A DNA stretch of 64,000 nucleotides, from NCBI RefSeq assembly GCF_000717995.1, contig NZ_JODM01000013.1, forward strand, positions 62,001 through 126,000. Direction: 5' to 3'. The stretch comes from Streptomyces violaceorubidus. GTDB lineage: Bacteria > Actinomycetota > Actinomycetes > Streptomycetales > Streptomycetaceae. Made by a program: the position numbers and the translations under genes. This document shows positions 26,161-34,534 of this stretch, in pieces (the stretch's first letter is position 1; each line of letters starts with the position of its first letter). The notes below the pieces were generated by a model, which was not told the origin of the DNA, did not search any database, and saw nothing but the letters and a program-made list of their open reading frames with translations.

Positions 26161-27331
26161 TCTTCGGGCGGTTGCGGTCCCCGGCCCGCAGCACCCTCGC
26201 GAACACCACCAGGCAGCAGGCCAGCAGGGTCACCAGACCGAACGACACCACCAGGCTGGTCGCCTGGGCCAGACCGCCGATCGCGCTCGGCGCGACCAGG
26301 CCGGAGGTGTACGTGATGGTGGCGACGCCCGCGATGGCCAGGCTCGGGTTGGAGCCCGCCCGGCCGGCCGCGGCGAAGCACAGCGGAACGACCACGGCGA
26401 TGCCGAGGCCCATCAGCGCGAAGCCGGTCATCGCCACCGCCGGATGGCCGCCGATCACGACGAGCAGACCGCCCAGGGCGGCCAGCACACCGCTCACCCG
26501 CACCGTGCGCACCGCGCCGAACCGGTCCACCACCTGGTCGCCGACGAGCCGGGCCACCGCCATCGTCAAGGTGAAGCCCGTCGTACAGGCCGCCGCCAGG
26601 CCGGCCGAGGTCTGCAACTCGTCCCGCAGGTAGACCGCGGACCAGTCGAGGCTCGCGCCCTCCGCGAACACCGCGCAGAACCCGACCGCGCCGATCAGCA
26701 CCGCCGACCTGGGCGGCAGTGCGAAGCGCGGCGGCGGGTCCTCGTCCTCGGCGGGCTGGAGGTCCAGCACCCAGGTGCAGGCGACCAGGCCCGTCACGGT
26801 CAGCACCGCGGCGGCCAGGAGGTGGTGGGTGCGGGCGTCCGCGCCCAGGTGGGCGGCGAGCGTGCCGGCCGCCGAACCGATCAGCGCGCCCGCGCTCCAC
26901 ATGCCGTGCAGTCCGGACATGATCGACTTGTCGAGACGGTTCTCGATCTCGACGCCCAGCGCGTTCATCGCCACGTCCGACATGCCCGCCGTGGCGCCGT
27001 AGACGAACAGGGCGAGACACAGGGTGAGCAGGTTCGGGGCGAGGGAGGGCAGGACCAGCGCCAGGGTCCACAGGGCCAGCAGACCGCGCAGGGCGGTACG
27101 GGCGCCGAAGCGGTGACTCACGCTCCCGGCCAGCGGCATGGCGAGGGACGCGCCGAGCGCCGGGAAGGCGAGCGCCAGCCCCAACTGGCCCGCGCTCACG
27201 CCGGCGTGGTCCTGGATCCACGGCACCCGGGTCGCGAACGAGCCGGTGACGGAGCCGTGCACGGCGAACACGGCCGCCACGGCGTACCGGGCATGCTTCA
27301 CCTCGCGTCGCCCGTAGATCCCTGTGCTCAT
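26120..27331 (-). CDS. MFS transporter
   Basis: A 403-residue major facilitator protein with 12 predicted helices. The first half carries YAVAAVFAVHGSVTGSFATR and GASLAMPLAGSVSHRFGART (loop 2-3 signature). The second half starts near SAVLIGAVGFCAVFAEGASL. The fold resembles the FucP/YbjJ-like group. It is divergent from a ROK repressor with a palindromic site between them, the usual layout for a sugar transporter under local control; this is inference. The stop region overlaps the thioesterase gene by 41 bases. Confidence 0.9.
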   Translation of the reverse strand: MSTGIYGRREVKHARYAVAAVFAVHGSVTGSFATRVPWIQDHAGVSAGQLGLALAFPALGASLAMPLAGSVSHRFGARTALRGLLALWTLALVLPSLAPNLLTLCLALFVYGATAGMSDVAMNALGVEIENRLDKSIMSGLHGMWSAGALIGSAAGTLAAHLGADARTHHLLAAAVLTVTGLVACTWVLDLQPAEDEDPPPRFALPPRSAVLIGAVGFCAVFAEGASLDWSAVYLRDELQTSAGLAAACTTGFTLTMAVARLVGDQVVDRFGAVRTVRVSGVLAALGGLLVVIGGHPAVAMTGFALMGLGIAVVVPLCFAAAGRAGSNPSLAIAGVATITYTSGLVAPSAIGGLAQATSLVVSFGLVTLLACCLVVFARVLRAGDRNRPKISAPVAEVPDRQS

Positions 27332-27387
27332 GGTCCACCCCTTCGTGTCCTCGGTGCGCGGCGGTGCGTGGCAGCGCGCCGGGTAAA

Positions 27388-27410
27388 CTATCAGGGAGCC
27401 TGCCTGATAG
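27388..27410. promoter_or_regulatory. Candidate ROK operator between divergent MFS and ROK genes
   Basis: CTATCAGG (27388-27395) and CCTGATAG (27403-27410) form a perfect 8-bp inverted repeat with a 7-base centre, in an AT-richer stretch 57 bases from the MFS start and 53 from the ROK start. It is well placed to control both promoters. Confidence 0.65.
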
Positions 27411-27462
27411 ATAGTGGGTTACCGGCGTGGGCCCCGCGCCGCCGATCTGGAAGGATCCCGGC

Positions 27463-28662
27463 ATGCCCGCATCCCCGAGCACCGCCCGGGCCATCAACGA
27501 CCGGCACGCCCTTCATCTGCTCCAGCAGGAGGGCCCGTTGACGGCAGGGCAGTTGAAGCAGCTGACCGGCCTGTCCCGGCCCACCGTCGCCGACCTCGTC
27601 GAACGGCTCACCGCCTCCGGGCTGATCGAGGTGGCGGGGGAGTCCGGCGAGCAGCGCCGCGGGCCCAACGCCAAGCTCTACGGCATCGTCGCCGAGCGCG
27701 CCCACCTCGCCGCCCTGGACGTACGCACCGGGGGCGTCGCCGTCCTCGTCTCCGACCTGCTCGGCCGGGTCCTCGCCGAGGCCTCCGCGCCGATCGACGA
27801 CCGCTCCGGCACCGGTCCCGCGGTGGAGCAGGCGGTGAGTCTGGTCGAGCGCGCGGTGAAGGAGGCCGGCGCCGACCGGCTGCACACCGTCGGTATCGGC
27901 GCGCCCGGTCTGATCGACCCCGTCGGCGGCGAGCTCCGGGACTCCGGCGGGCTGCCCGAGTGGCACCGCCGGCTGATGGCCGCGCTCCAGGAGAAGTTCC
28001 CCGAGGCGCGGGTCGGCGTCGAGAACGAGACCAACCTCGCCGCCCTGGCCGAACAGCGCGACGGCGCCGCCCGGGGCCGCGAGACCTTCGTCCTGCTCTG
28101 GCTCGGCCTCGGCATCGGCGCCGCCGTCGTCCTGGACGGCACCCTGCGCCGGGGCGTGTCCGGCGGCGCGGGCGAGATCGGCTTCATGCCGGTGCCGGGC
28201 ACCGCGGGTCTGCCCTCCGCCACCGACTGCGACGGCGGCTTCCACTCCGTGGCGGGGTCGGCGGCGGTGGCCGCGCTGGCGGCGGAGCACGGCGTGACGG
28301 CACGGCCCACCGGGCCCGAGCCGCACGCCGCCGCGCTGGTCCGGGAGGCGGTGCGCCGCTCGGCGTCCGGCGACGACCCGGCCGCCGGGAGCTTCCTCGA
28401 CGCCCTCGCCGACCGCGTCGTCCTCGGCGCCGCCGCCGTCGTCTCGGTCCTCGACCCCGGCTGCCTGGTCCTCGCCGGTGAGATCGGCCAGGCCGGTGCC
28501 GACGCCCTCGCCGACCGCGTCCAGCAGCGTCTGGGCCGGATGTCCCCGCTGGCCACCGAGGTGCGGCCCAGCGCCCTGGGCGGCGCCGCGGTACTGCGCG
28601 GCGCGCTGCTGACCGCCCGTGACCGGGCCCAGGACGAACTCTTCGCATCGCCGGAGCGGTAG
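27463..28662 (+). CDS. ROK family transcriptional repressor
   Basis: A 399-residue NagC/XylR-type protein. The N-terminal winged helix includes TAGQLKQLTGLSRPTVADLV (about residues 27-46). The ROK sugar-kinase-like domain follows, with VGIGAPGLIDPVG, VENETNLAALAEQ and the nucleotide/sugar loop GIGAAVVLDGTLRRGVSGGA. The usual zinc-binding CxCGxxGC is not seen; the equivalent segment reads ATDCDGGF, so zinc binding may be lost. ATG 27463 has GGAAGGAT upstream. It is divergent from an MFS transporter it probably represses. Confidence 0.9.
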   Translation: MPASPSTARAINDRHALHLLQQEGPLTAGQLKQLTGLSRPTVADLVERLTASGLIEVAGESGEQRRGPNAKLYGIVAERAHLAALDVRTGGVAVLVSDLLGRVLAEASAPIDDRSGTGPAVEQAVSLVERAVKEAGADRLHTVGIGAPGLIDPVGGELRDSGGLPEWHRRLMAALQEKFPEARVGVENETNLAALAEQRDGAARGRETFVLLWLGLGIGAAVVLDGTLRRGVSGGAGEIGFMPVPGTAGLPSATDCDGGFHSVAGSAAVAALAAEHGVTARPTGPEPHAAALVREAVRRSASGDDPAAGSFLDALADRVVLGAAAVVSVLDPGCLVLAGEIGQAGADALADRVQQRLGRMSPLATEVRPSALGGAAVLRGALLTARDRAQDELFASPER

Positions 28663-29060
28663 CCCACGGCGCCCGGGGCGGGCGTGCTCCGTCCCGAGGC
28701 GAGGACGGCAGGCCGCCGGGCCGCGCGGGTCCGAGGGCCGCCTCCCTGTTCGGCCTCGGCGAGGCGGAGAACCCTCGCGGTCGACCGGCTGCCCGGAGCG
28801 GTGGCCCTCGGGGCGTCGGGCGTGGTGGGGCGGTCCCACGGGAGCGGACGGAAGCCGAAGCCCTCGGATCCCGGAGGCGGTGTTCCGGCGGGGGAGGGAG
28901 GGCCCTGGCGGGGTGGGACCGCGCGGGATCGCGCGCCGCCGGTTGCGCGGATCGCCCGAGGCTCGGGGGCGGGGGTGCGCGTCCCGGTGCGGCGGTGTGC
29001 GGGGGCGCGGCCCCCGGGGCGACCACTGCCGTGGACGGCCGGGGCAGGGCGCCCGTGTCC
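28663..29060. other. Noncoding gap between convergent genes
   Basis: These 398 bases lie between the ROK gene end and the end of a minus-strand membrane protein gene. The sequence is very GC-rich with many short GGCG/CCGC runs. No family-like ORF, RNA gene or clean terminator hairpin was recognised. Frames that run through are Arg/Pro/Gly-rich and look like chance open frames. Confidence 0.4.
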
Positions 29061-29495
29061 TCAGCGAGCCGGCCGCCGTCCTGCGGGGTCCGGCTCGTGG
29101 AACGCCGAGCGGTCCGCCGCCAGCCACACCAGTACCGCCGGGAGCAGCACCGCCGTCCCCAGCAGGGCCATGAAGCCCGCGGCACTCGCCGCCGACAGGG
29201 GTTCCAGATGCCGGGCGTGGAACAGGAGGTGGGCCACGGAGGAGACCAGGTAGGCCACCAGCGCCGTCAGCACCAGGCGGCGTTCCATCGCCGCCACCGC
29301 CGCGCACAGCACCACGGCGAGCGCGAGGCTCGCCCCGCCGAAGTCCCGGAGCAGGTGCTCGTTGTAGGGCGGCAGGTGCGACACCCACGGCCACTTCCAG
29401 AACAACTCGGGCAGCAGCAGGATCCACAGCCCCAGCACCACCTGGCCGCCCGCGAGCACTCCCAGCCCCGCCCGCAGCCACGCCCGTCTGCTCAT
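29061..29495 (-). CDS. Small four-helix membrane protein of unknown function
   Basis: A 144-residue protein with four hydrophobic segments: GVLAGGQVVLGLWILLLPEL, then SLALAVVLCAAVAAM, then VLTALVAYLVSSVAHLLFHA and AAGFMALLGTAVLLPAVLVW. Between the first two lies WVSHLPPYNEHLLRDFGGA, with conserved-looking Pro/Tyr/Asn-His. No family name is offered with confidence. Its ATG overlaps the TGA of the preceding NAD-binding gene by four bases, so the two are coupled and probably act together. Confidence 0.78.
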   Translation of the reverse strand: MSRRAWLRAGLGVLAGGQVVLGLWILLLPELFWKWPWVSHLPPYNEHLLRDFGGASLALAVVLCAAVAAMERRLVLTALVAYLVSSVAHLLFHARHLEPLSAASAAGFMALLGTAVLLPAVLVWLAADRSAFHEPDPAGRRPAR

Positions 29496-30256
29496 CCGCG
29501 CCGCCCGCCCTCCCCGTCGCCGAACCGCACCGCCAGATACTCCTCGAACGTGCCCCTGCCGACCGCGTGCCCGGGCGTGAGGTGCCCGCCCGCGCGGAAC
29601 GCGCGGTAAGTCTTCCCCGCGAGCGGCACGTTCACCACGGCCCGGCGGCGTCCCGTCGCGCCCAGGTAGGCGCGCGCCAGCGACTCGACGGTGCGCACCT
29701 CGGGGCCGCCCAGGTCCGGCACCCGTCCGGCGGGCGCGCCCACGGCCAGTGCGGCGAGCCGGTCGGCGACCTCCGCCACCTCCACCGGCTGGTCCGAGGC
29801 ATGGGCCGGCAGCACCAGGACCGGCGCCTTGGCCAGGAGCCCGAGCACCCGCACCACCAGGTCGTGGAACTGGGTGGTCCGCAGCACCGTCCACCCGAGA
29901 CCCGACTCCATCACCAGCCTCTCGACGGCGAGCTTCGACCGGTAGTAGCCGAGCGGCACCCGGTCGACCCCGACGATCGAGATGTGGGCCAGGTGCCTCA
30001 CCCCGGCCCGTCGCGCCGCCGCGATCAGGTTCGCGGCCGACCGTTCGTCCCCGCCGCGCGGCGTGGTCGCGCAGTGCACCACCGTGTCGACACCGGCGAG
30101 CGCCGTGTCCAGTCCGCTGCCGCCCTCGCGCAGGTCGACGGCGTACGGCTCGCCGTGCCGGCTGAGTACCCGCACCTCGTGCCCGTCGGCGCGCAGCCGT
30201 GCGGTGACGGGCCGGCCGAGTGTGCCGGTGCCGCCGGTCACCAGGATCGTGGTCAT
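29492..30256 (-). CDS. NAD(P)-binding atypical short-chain dehydrogenase (NmrA/SDR-a type)
   Basis: A 254-residue protein with the N-terminal Rossmann motif TILVTGGTGTLGRPVTARLR (TGGTGTLG). It also has HISIVGVDRVPLGYYRSKLA, with a Tyr-x-x-x-Lys-like YYRSK. The rest follows the atypical SDR pattern of NmrA/HSCARG-like proteins, which often act as redox sensors or oxidoreductases. The start is ATG 30256, with AGGGAG upstream. First gene of a two-gene operon with the membrane protein, overlapping by four bases. Confidence 0.87.
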   Translation of the reverse strand: MTTILVTGGTGTLGRPVTARLRADGHEVRVLSRHGEPYAVDLREGGSGLDTALAGVDTVVHCATTPRGGDERSAANLIAAARRAGVRHLAHISIVGVDRVPLGYYRSKLAVERLVMESGLGWTVLRTTQFHDLVVRVLGLLAKAPVLVLPAHASDQPVEVAEVADRLAALAVGAPAGRVPDLGGPEVRTVESLARAYLGATGRRRAVVNVPLAGKTYRAFRAGGHLTPGHAVGRGTFEEYLAVRFGDGEGGRRG

Positions 30257-30322
30257 GCTGTCGGCTCCCTGCCGGACGTGGCGTGCGGTTCGCCCCTCAC
30301 ACCGTTCCGCAGCCCGAAGGAC

Positions 30323-30405
30323 CGCGCACCCCGCCGGAGCCCGGCAGGGTGCGCGGAGGGAGGGGGACCCGGCGGCGGGCAAGGGCCTTCGTCACCGCCG
30401 CCGGG
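30323..30405 (-). terminator. Two hairpins after the large chitinase gene
   Basis: The stem 30323-30337/30341-30355 is 15 bp with one mismatch and a 3-base loop. A second stem, CCCGGCGGCG (30368-30377) with CGCCGCCGGG (30396-30405), is perfect over 10 bp. They lie 16-98 bases beyond the chitinase stop on the minus strand and should end its transcript before the SDR operon. Confidence 0.65.
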
Positions 30406-30420
30406 CCCGTTCGGGTGGGG

Positions 30421-32796
30421 TCAGCAGGCGCCGAGGTCCTGCCAGACACCCCATTCACCGGTGGTCCCGGGCTCCTCGCCCTTCGTCCACCACTTGGACT
30501 TCCACGTGTGCCCCCGGTGGGACACGGTGGTCCCCCCGCCGTACGACGCGGCCGCGTCCCAGGCCGGGGCGGCGCACTGCCCGGTGCCGTCCGTCGGACT
30601 GGGGCTCGGCCCCGGGGACTGGGTGCCCGTGGGCGTCGGCGTGGGGGTCGGCGACTGCGTCCCCGGGTCCACCACGGTCGTGCCCCGGGCGAGGTCGCCG
30701 GCCAGGGCGTACGCCTTGCCGCCGATCGTCACGGTCCAGTTCGACGGGGTCGACACGGGCAGGTAGTAGTTGAACGACAGGTCGACGCTCGCGCCGGGCG
30801 CCAGCGACTGCCACGCCGGAAGCTTCAGCGACACCCGGTGGAAGTCCCCCTTCAGACCGCCCGCGTTGCCGCCCGTGTGGTCGCTGCTGATGACCTTGGT
30901 GCCGAAACCGGACTGGTCGGAGGCGTTGCCCGGGGCCGAGGTCGCGTAGTCGAACCGGAACTCCGTGCCGCCCGGCAGCGCGGACTTCGTGTGGTTGGTG
31001 ATCCGCAGCCTGGGTGTGATCGGGTAGTTGGAGTCGCCCAGTTTGAAGTCGGTGAACTCCACGTCCACGTCCACGGCCTCCGCGGGCAGTTCCGCGTTCG
31101 ACTTCCGCGCTCCGTAGGGCGCGGCCGACTTGAACGTGTCGTACATCAGCGACGTGAGCGTGTCGCCCGGCTCGTACTGGCCCTTGGCGGCGTTCCAGCC
31201 GTAGTCGCCGGCCAACTCCCAGATCATCGCGCCGCCGATGCCCCGGTCCACCACGTAGTCGGCCTTGGCCCCGACCGACTGCTCGTCCTCGGTGGACAGG
31301 AAGACCTTCTTCTCGGCGTTCCACAGCCAGGGGGCGACCAGCGTCGCGTCGTACTTGCGGGCGTAGGTGCCGGTCAGCTTCGTGTCCGCCGGGAAGCCGT
31401 AGTCGGTGACGTAGTCGCCGACGATGCCCTTCTCCAGGTTCTTGGCGTGCCACATCGGGTTGGAGCCCGCCGGGGACTCCTTCCCGCCGGTGTCGAGGTC
31501 GTGCCAGAGGTTGTCGATGCCGACGGCGCCGTCACCGCACTTGGTCAGGCCGGAGCCCGCCGGACAGGAGGAGGCGGACGCCCTGCCCCACAGGCCGTCG
31601 GTGCCGCCCTGGACGTTCTTGTGGCCGCGGGTGTAGTAGGGCAGGCCGATGTTGATGCGGCCGGCCGGCATCGAGCCGCGGAAGTAGTGGTAGGCCCAGT
31701 CGGTGTTGAGGTAGCCGATGCCGCCGTACTGGGCACTGCCGTAGACACCCGCGGCGGCCAGCTCGGCGTCCTTGCCGTCGTCGAAGAGCGAGGCGTTCGG
31801 GCCGACGTACTCGTTCCAGGCGCCGTGCAGGTCGTACGACATGATGTTGACGTAGTCCAGGTACTTCTGGACCTGGAAGGTCTCCATGCCGCGCAGCAGG
31901 TACCCGGAGGACGGCGCCGCGACGGAGAGGAGGTAGTGCCTGCCGTCGGCGGCGCCCGCGCGGTCGAGCTTCTCGCGCAGCGTCTTCATGAGCGCCGCAT
32001 AGCCCTTGACCAGCCCGGCCCGCCGGCCGTTCGCGAAGGACCAGTCGAGCGGGTTGCCCGCGTCCTTCATGGTCGTCGGGTACTCGTAGTCGATGTCGAC
32101 GCCGTTGAAGCCGTACTTCCTGACGAAGTCCACCGCCGAGTCCGCGAAGGTGTCGATGCCGGCCTGGTTGACCGCGCCGTCCGCCTTGGTGGCCATCGAG
32201 TAGAAGCCGCCCGAGTCCACGCGCGAGCCGTCGTCCGCGAAGTAGCCGCCCGTCTCGGCCCAGCCGCCCACCGAGATCATCGTCTTGACGTCCGGGTGCT
32301 GCTTCTTGAACTTGTTCAGCAGGTTGAAGTGGCCCTTGTAGGGGAGGCCCGGGTCCATCTCGGCGCCCGCGACGCCGGGCCAGGTCATGCCGGTCGCCGG
32401 GTTCTTCTCGCCGTCGGTACCGACGGAGAGCCGGTTGCCCCCGTCCACGTGCGCGAAGGCGTAGTTGATGTGGGTGACCTTGTCCCACGGGATGTCCGAG
32501 GCGAGGTAGGCCGGCTTGCCGTCCTTGCCCGTGCGCCAGCCGGTGAAGTAGCCGATCACCCGGCGCGGGTGGTCGGCGCCCATCTTCTCCCCGCCCGCCG
32601 AGTCGTAGACCGAGCAGTAGGGGACCTCGATGCCGGGAGTCCGGTAGAGGCCGTCGGGGCGGCAGGACTCCTGGCCGGCGGCCTGCGACGCGGTCGCCGG
32701 AAGGCCGGCGAGCAGCAGACCGGCGACGGCGGCGCCGGCCGCGAACAGGGCCGGCCCCGCTCTGCGGCGGGATCTGGGGCGTGAGGGGGAAGGCAC
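30421..32796 (-). CDS. Secreted multidomain GH18 chitinase
   Basis: An exported chitinase of 791 residues. It has an N-terminal signal peptide (RRRAGPALFAAGAAVAGLLL, cleavage near ATASQAA), then a large GH18 barrel with SVGGWAETGGYF and the catalytic FNGVDIDYEYP (acid E238 in DxxDxDxE). A beta-sandwich chitin/cellulose-binding-like module follows (YPITPRLRITNHTKSALPGG onward), then a Thr/Pro linker, and last a CBM5/12 module (WDAAASYGGGTTVSHRGHTW, ending GVWQDLGAC). The start is GTG 32796, with AGGA upstream. Its position next to the rib operon matches what I recall for S. coelicolor SCO1444. The upstream DasR-like site suggests induction by N-acetylglucosamine or chitin. Confidence 0.95.
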   Translation of the reverse strand: MPSPSRPRSRRRAGPALFAAGAAVAGLLLAGLPATASQAAGQESCRPDGLYRTPGIEVPYCSVYDSAGGEKMGADHPRRVIGYFTGWRTGKDGKPAYLASDIPWDKVTHINYAFAHVDGGNRLSVGTDGEKNPATGMTWPGVAGAEMDPGLPYKGHFNLLNKFKKQHPDVKTMISVGGWAETGGYFADDGSRVDSGGFYSMATKADGAVNQAGIDTFADSAVDFVRKYGFNGVDIDYEYPTTMKDAGNPLDWSFANGRRAGLVKGYAALMKTLREKLDRAGAADGRHYLLSVAAPSSGYLLRGMETFQVQKYLDYVNIMSYDLHGAWNEYVGPNASLFDDGKDAELAAAGVYGSAQYGGIGYLNTDWAYHYFRGSMPAGRINIGLPYYTRGHKNVQGGTDGLWGRASASSCPAGSGLTKCGDGAVGIDNLWHDLDTGGKESPAGSNPMWHAKNLEKGIVGDYVTDYGFPADTKLTGTYARKYDATLVAPWLWNAEKKVFLSTEDEQSVGAKADYVVDRGIGGAMIWELAGDYGWNAAKGQYEPGDTLTSLMYDTFKSAAPYGARKSNAELPAEAVDVDVEFTDFKLGDSNYPITPRLRITNHTKSALPGGTEFRFDYATSAPGNASDQSGFGTKVISSDHTGGNAGGLKGDFHRVSLKLPAWQSLAPGASVDLSFNYYLPVSTPSNWTVTIGGKAYALAGDLARGTTVVDPGTQSPTPTPTPTGTQSPGPSPSPTDGTGQCAAPAWDAAASYGGGTTVSHRGHTWKSKWWTKGEEPGTTGEWGVWQDLGAC

Positions 32797-33013
32797 AGTC
32801 GGTTCCTCTCCACGGAAGTTGCGCAGACCCTAGAGAGGACTAGACCAGTGAGTCAATAGGTATGGACCAATCTCAAGGAGGGCGGGTGGCGGGCCCAGTT
32901 GGGGCGCTCGCGGTGGGGTCCGGGACCGTGAAGAGCGTTCTGTGAGCCACCCCACACGCTCCGTCCGCATGGACGGGGATCAGTCGTGGCACACTGGCCG
33001 TGTACCAGAAGCA
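32797..33013. other. Divergent region upstream of the chitinase and rib operon
   Basis: 217 bases between the chitinase start and the FMN riboswitch. They hold the chitinase promoter with its DasR-like site and, nearer 33000, the promoter that must precede the riboswitch. No ORF was seen. Confidence 0.5.
32837..32871 (-). promoter_or_regulatory. DasR-type site and repeat in the chitinase promoter
   Basis: On the minus strand ACTGGTCTAGTCC (32849-32837) matches the dre consensus for the GntR regulator DasR (ACTGGTCTAGACCAGT type). A second half, ATTGGTCCATA (32871-32861), lies 12 bases further upstream, giving the paired direct-repeat layout known from Streptomyces chitinase promoters. The same pair recurs before the second chitinase gene (48223-48257). 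DasR releases the site on binding glucosamine-6-phosphate. Confidence 0.8.
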
Positions 33014-33140
33014 GCGCACTCCGGGGTCGGTGAAAGTCCGAACCGGCGGTTACAGTCCGCGACCCGGTCGCCTCCAGCGACCGGTTGACCAGGTGAAATT
33101 CCTGGACCGACGGTTAAAGTCCGGATGGGAGGCAGTGCGC
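33014..33140 (+). promoter_or_regulatory. FMN riboswitch (RFN element)
   Basis: The conserved RFN blocks are all present: GGGGTCGGTGAAAGTCCG, AACCGGCGGTTACAGTCCG, GACCAGGTGAAATTCCTGG, CCGACGGTTAAAGTCCG and GATGGGAGGCAG. The closing stem pairs GCGCAC (33014-33019) with GTGCGC (33135-33140). FMN binding would shut down the riboflavin operon that starts 151 bases downstream. How the switch blocks expression (termination or ribosome-site sequestration) was not resolved. Confidence 0.97.
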
Positions 33141-33290
33141 GGCGGGCGAGCACAGGTGCGCGCCGCCGATTTCTGGGCGTGCCCGTCAGGGGCGCGTCCC
33201 GTCCGGCGTCGCCCCCGGTGTCCTCGTTCGTGAATCTGTCGTTCCGACAGCCCCGGAGTCCGTGCCCGAAGAGGCAGGAGGACCCGGGAA

Positions 33291-33893
33291 GTGTTCACCG
33301 GAATCGTCGAAGAGCTGGGCGAGATCACCGCCGTCGAGACCCTCGACGACGCCTGTCGCTTCCGCCTGCGCGGCCCCGCGGTCACCGAAGGAGCCCGCCA
33401 CGGCGACTCCATCGCCGTCAACGGCGTCTGCCTCACCGTCGTCGACCACGAAGGCGACGAGTTCACCGCCGACGTGATGGCCGAGACGCTGAACCGCTCC
33501 AGCCTCGGCGCCCTCGCCGTCGGCTCCCGGGTCAATCTGGAACGCCCCACCGCCGTCGGCGCCCGGCTCGGCGGCCACATCGTGCAGGGCCACGTCGACG
33601 GCACCGGCGAGATCCTGGAGCGCAAGCCCTCCGAGCACTGGGAGATCGTCAGGATCTCGCTCCCCGCCGACCTCGCCCGCTACGTCGTGGAGAAGGGCTC
33701 CATCACCGTCGACGGCATCAGCCTCACCGTCGTCGACGCGGGACCCGACTTCTTCACCGTCAGCCTCATCCCCACCACCCTCGCGCTGACGACGCTGGGC
33801 ATCAAGCAGCCCGGCGACCCGGTCAACCTCGAGGTCGACATCATCGCGAAGTACGTCGAGCGGCTGCTCGGCGCACCGGGGGGCACTCGGTGA
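33291..33893 (+). CDS. ribE: Riboflavin synthase alpha chain
   Basis: Dismutates two 6,7-dimethyl-8-ribityllumazine molecules to riboflavin. The 200-residue protein has two internally similar lumazine-binding halves, each with a GHIVQG- or SLTVV-type core. It begins [15 protein letters not shown] and contains [13 protein letters not shown] and [23 protein letters not shown] 33291 has GGAGGACCCGGGAA upstream. First gene of the FMN-riboswitch operon; its TGA overlaps the ribM GTG. Confidence 0.96.
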   Translation: MFTGIVEELGEITAVETLDDACRFRLRGPAVTEGARHGDSIAVNGVCLTVVDHEGDEFTADVMAETLNRSSLGALAVGSRVNLERPTAVGARLGGHIVQGHVDGTGEILERKPSEHWEIVRISLPADLARYVVEKGSITVDGISLTVVDAGPDFFTVSLIPTTLALTTLGIKQPGDPVNLEVDIIAKYVERLLGAPGGTR

Positions 33894-34534
33894 ACTGGCT
33901 CAACTCCGAGGCGTTCACGCTCTTCGACCAGCACATCAAGTGGTCGGACATGATCGGCAACGTGATCGGTCTGCTCGGCCTCGCCCTCGGCTGGCGGCGC
34001 TCGATCTGGACCTGGCCCGTGCAGTTCGTCTCCGGGCTCGTCCTCTTCGCGGCCTTCGCCACCGCCCACCTCTCGGGCAGCGCCGGCAAGCAGATCGTCG
34101 TCATGGTCGTCGCCGCCTGGGGCTTCTGGCAGTGGAACCGCGGCCGGCGGCAGAACCAGGACGGCTCCGTCGCCGTCCGGTTCGCCACCTGGCGCGAGCG
34201 CGGCGCGCTGGTCGCCGCGGCGGCCGTCGGCACCCTCGCGGTGGGCGCCCTGTTCACCGCCTACCCCACCCTGTCCTGGGACCCCTGGCCGGACGCGTAC
34301 ATCTTCGTCGGCACCGTCGTCGCCATGTACGCCCAGGCACGCGGCATGGTCGAGTTCTGGTTCGCCTGGCTGCTGGTCGACCTCGTCGGCGTCCCGCTGA
34401 ACTTCGCCAACGGCTTCGCCTTCTCCGGCTTCGTCTACGTCCTCTACGGCGCGCTCGTCCTGTGGGGCCTGCGCGACTGGTGGCTGCGCTCGCGCAACGC
34501 GGCCCGCCCCCTTCCGGAAGGAGCGCCCGCATGA
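33890..34534 (+). CDS. ribM: Riboflavin transporter RibM (PnuC-like)
   Basis: A 214-residue membrane protein of the PnuC family with about seven hydrophobic helices ([40 protein letters not shown]). Within a riboflavin operon in Streptomyces this family is RibM, shown in S. davawensis to import riboflavin and roseoflavin. GTG 33890 overlaps the ribE stop, and its own stop overlaps the ribBA ATG, so the three genes are translationally coupled. Placement under the FMN riboswitch lets uptake respond to FMN level along with synthesis. Confidence 0.92.
   Translation: MNWLNSEAFTLFDQHIKWSDMIGNVIGLLGLALGWRRSIWTWPVQFVSGLVLFAAFATAHLSGSAGKQIVVMVVAAWGFWQWNRGRRQNQDGSVAVRFATWRERGALVAAAAVGTLAVGALFTAYPTLSWDPWPDAYIFVGTVVAMYAQARGMVEFWFAWLLVDLVGVPLNFANGFAFSGFVYVLYGALVLWGLRDWWLRSRNAARPLPEGAPA

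Noticed and set aside
28684..29253. Plus-strand frame through the gap after the ROK gene
   Set aside because: Arg/Pro/Gly-rich, no family resemblance, and it runs antisense over the four-helix membrane protein gene.
33000..33233. Short protein frame over the FMN riboswitch
   Set aside because: It reads through the RNA element; conserved RFN blocks explain the sequence.
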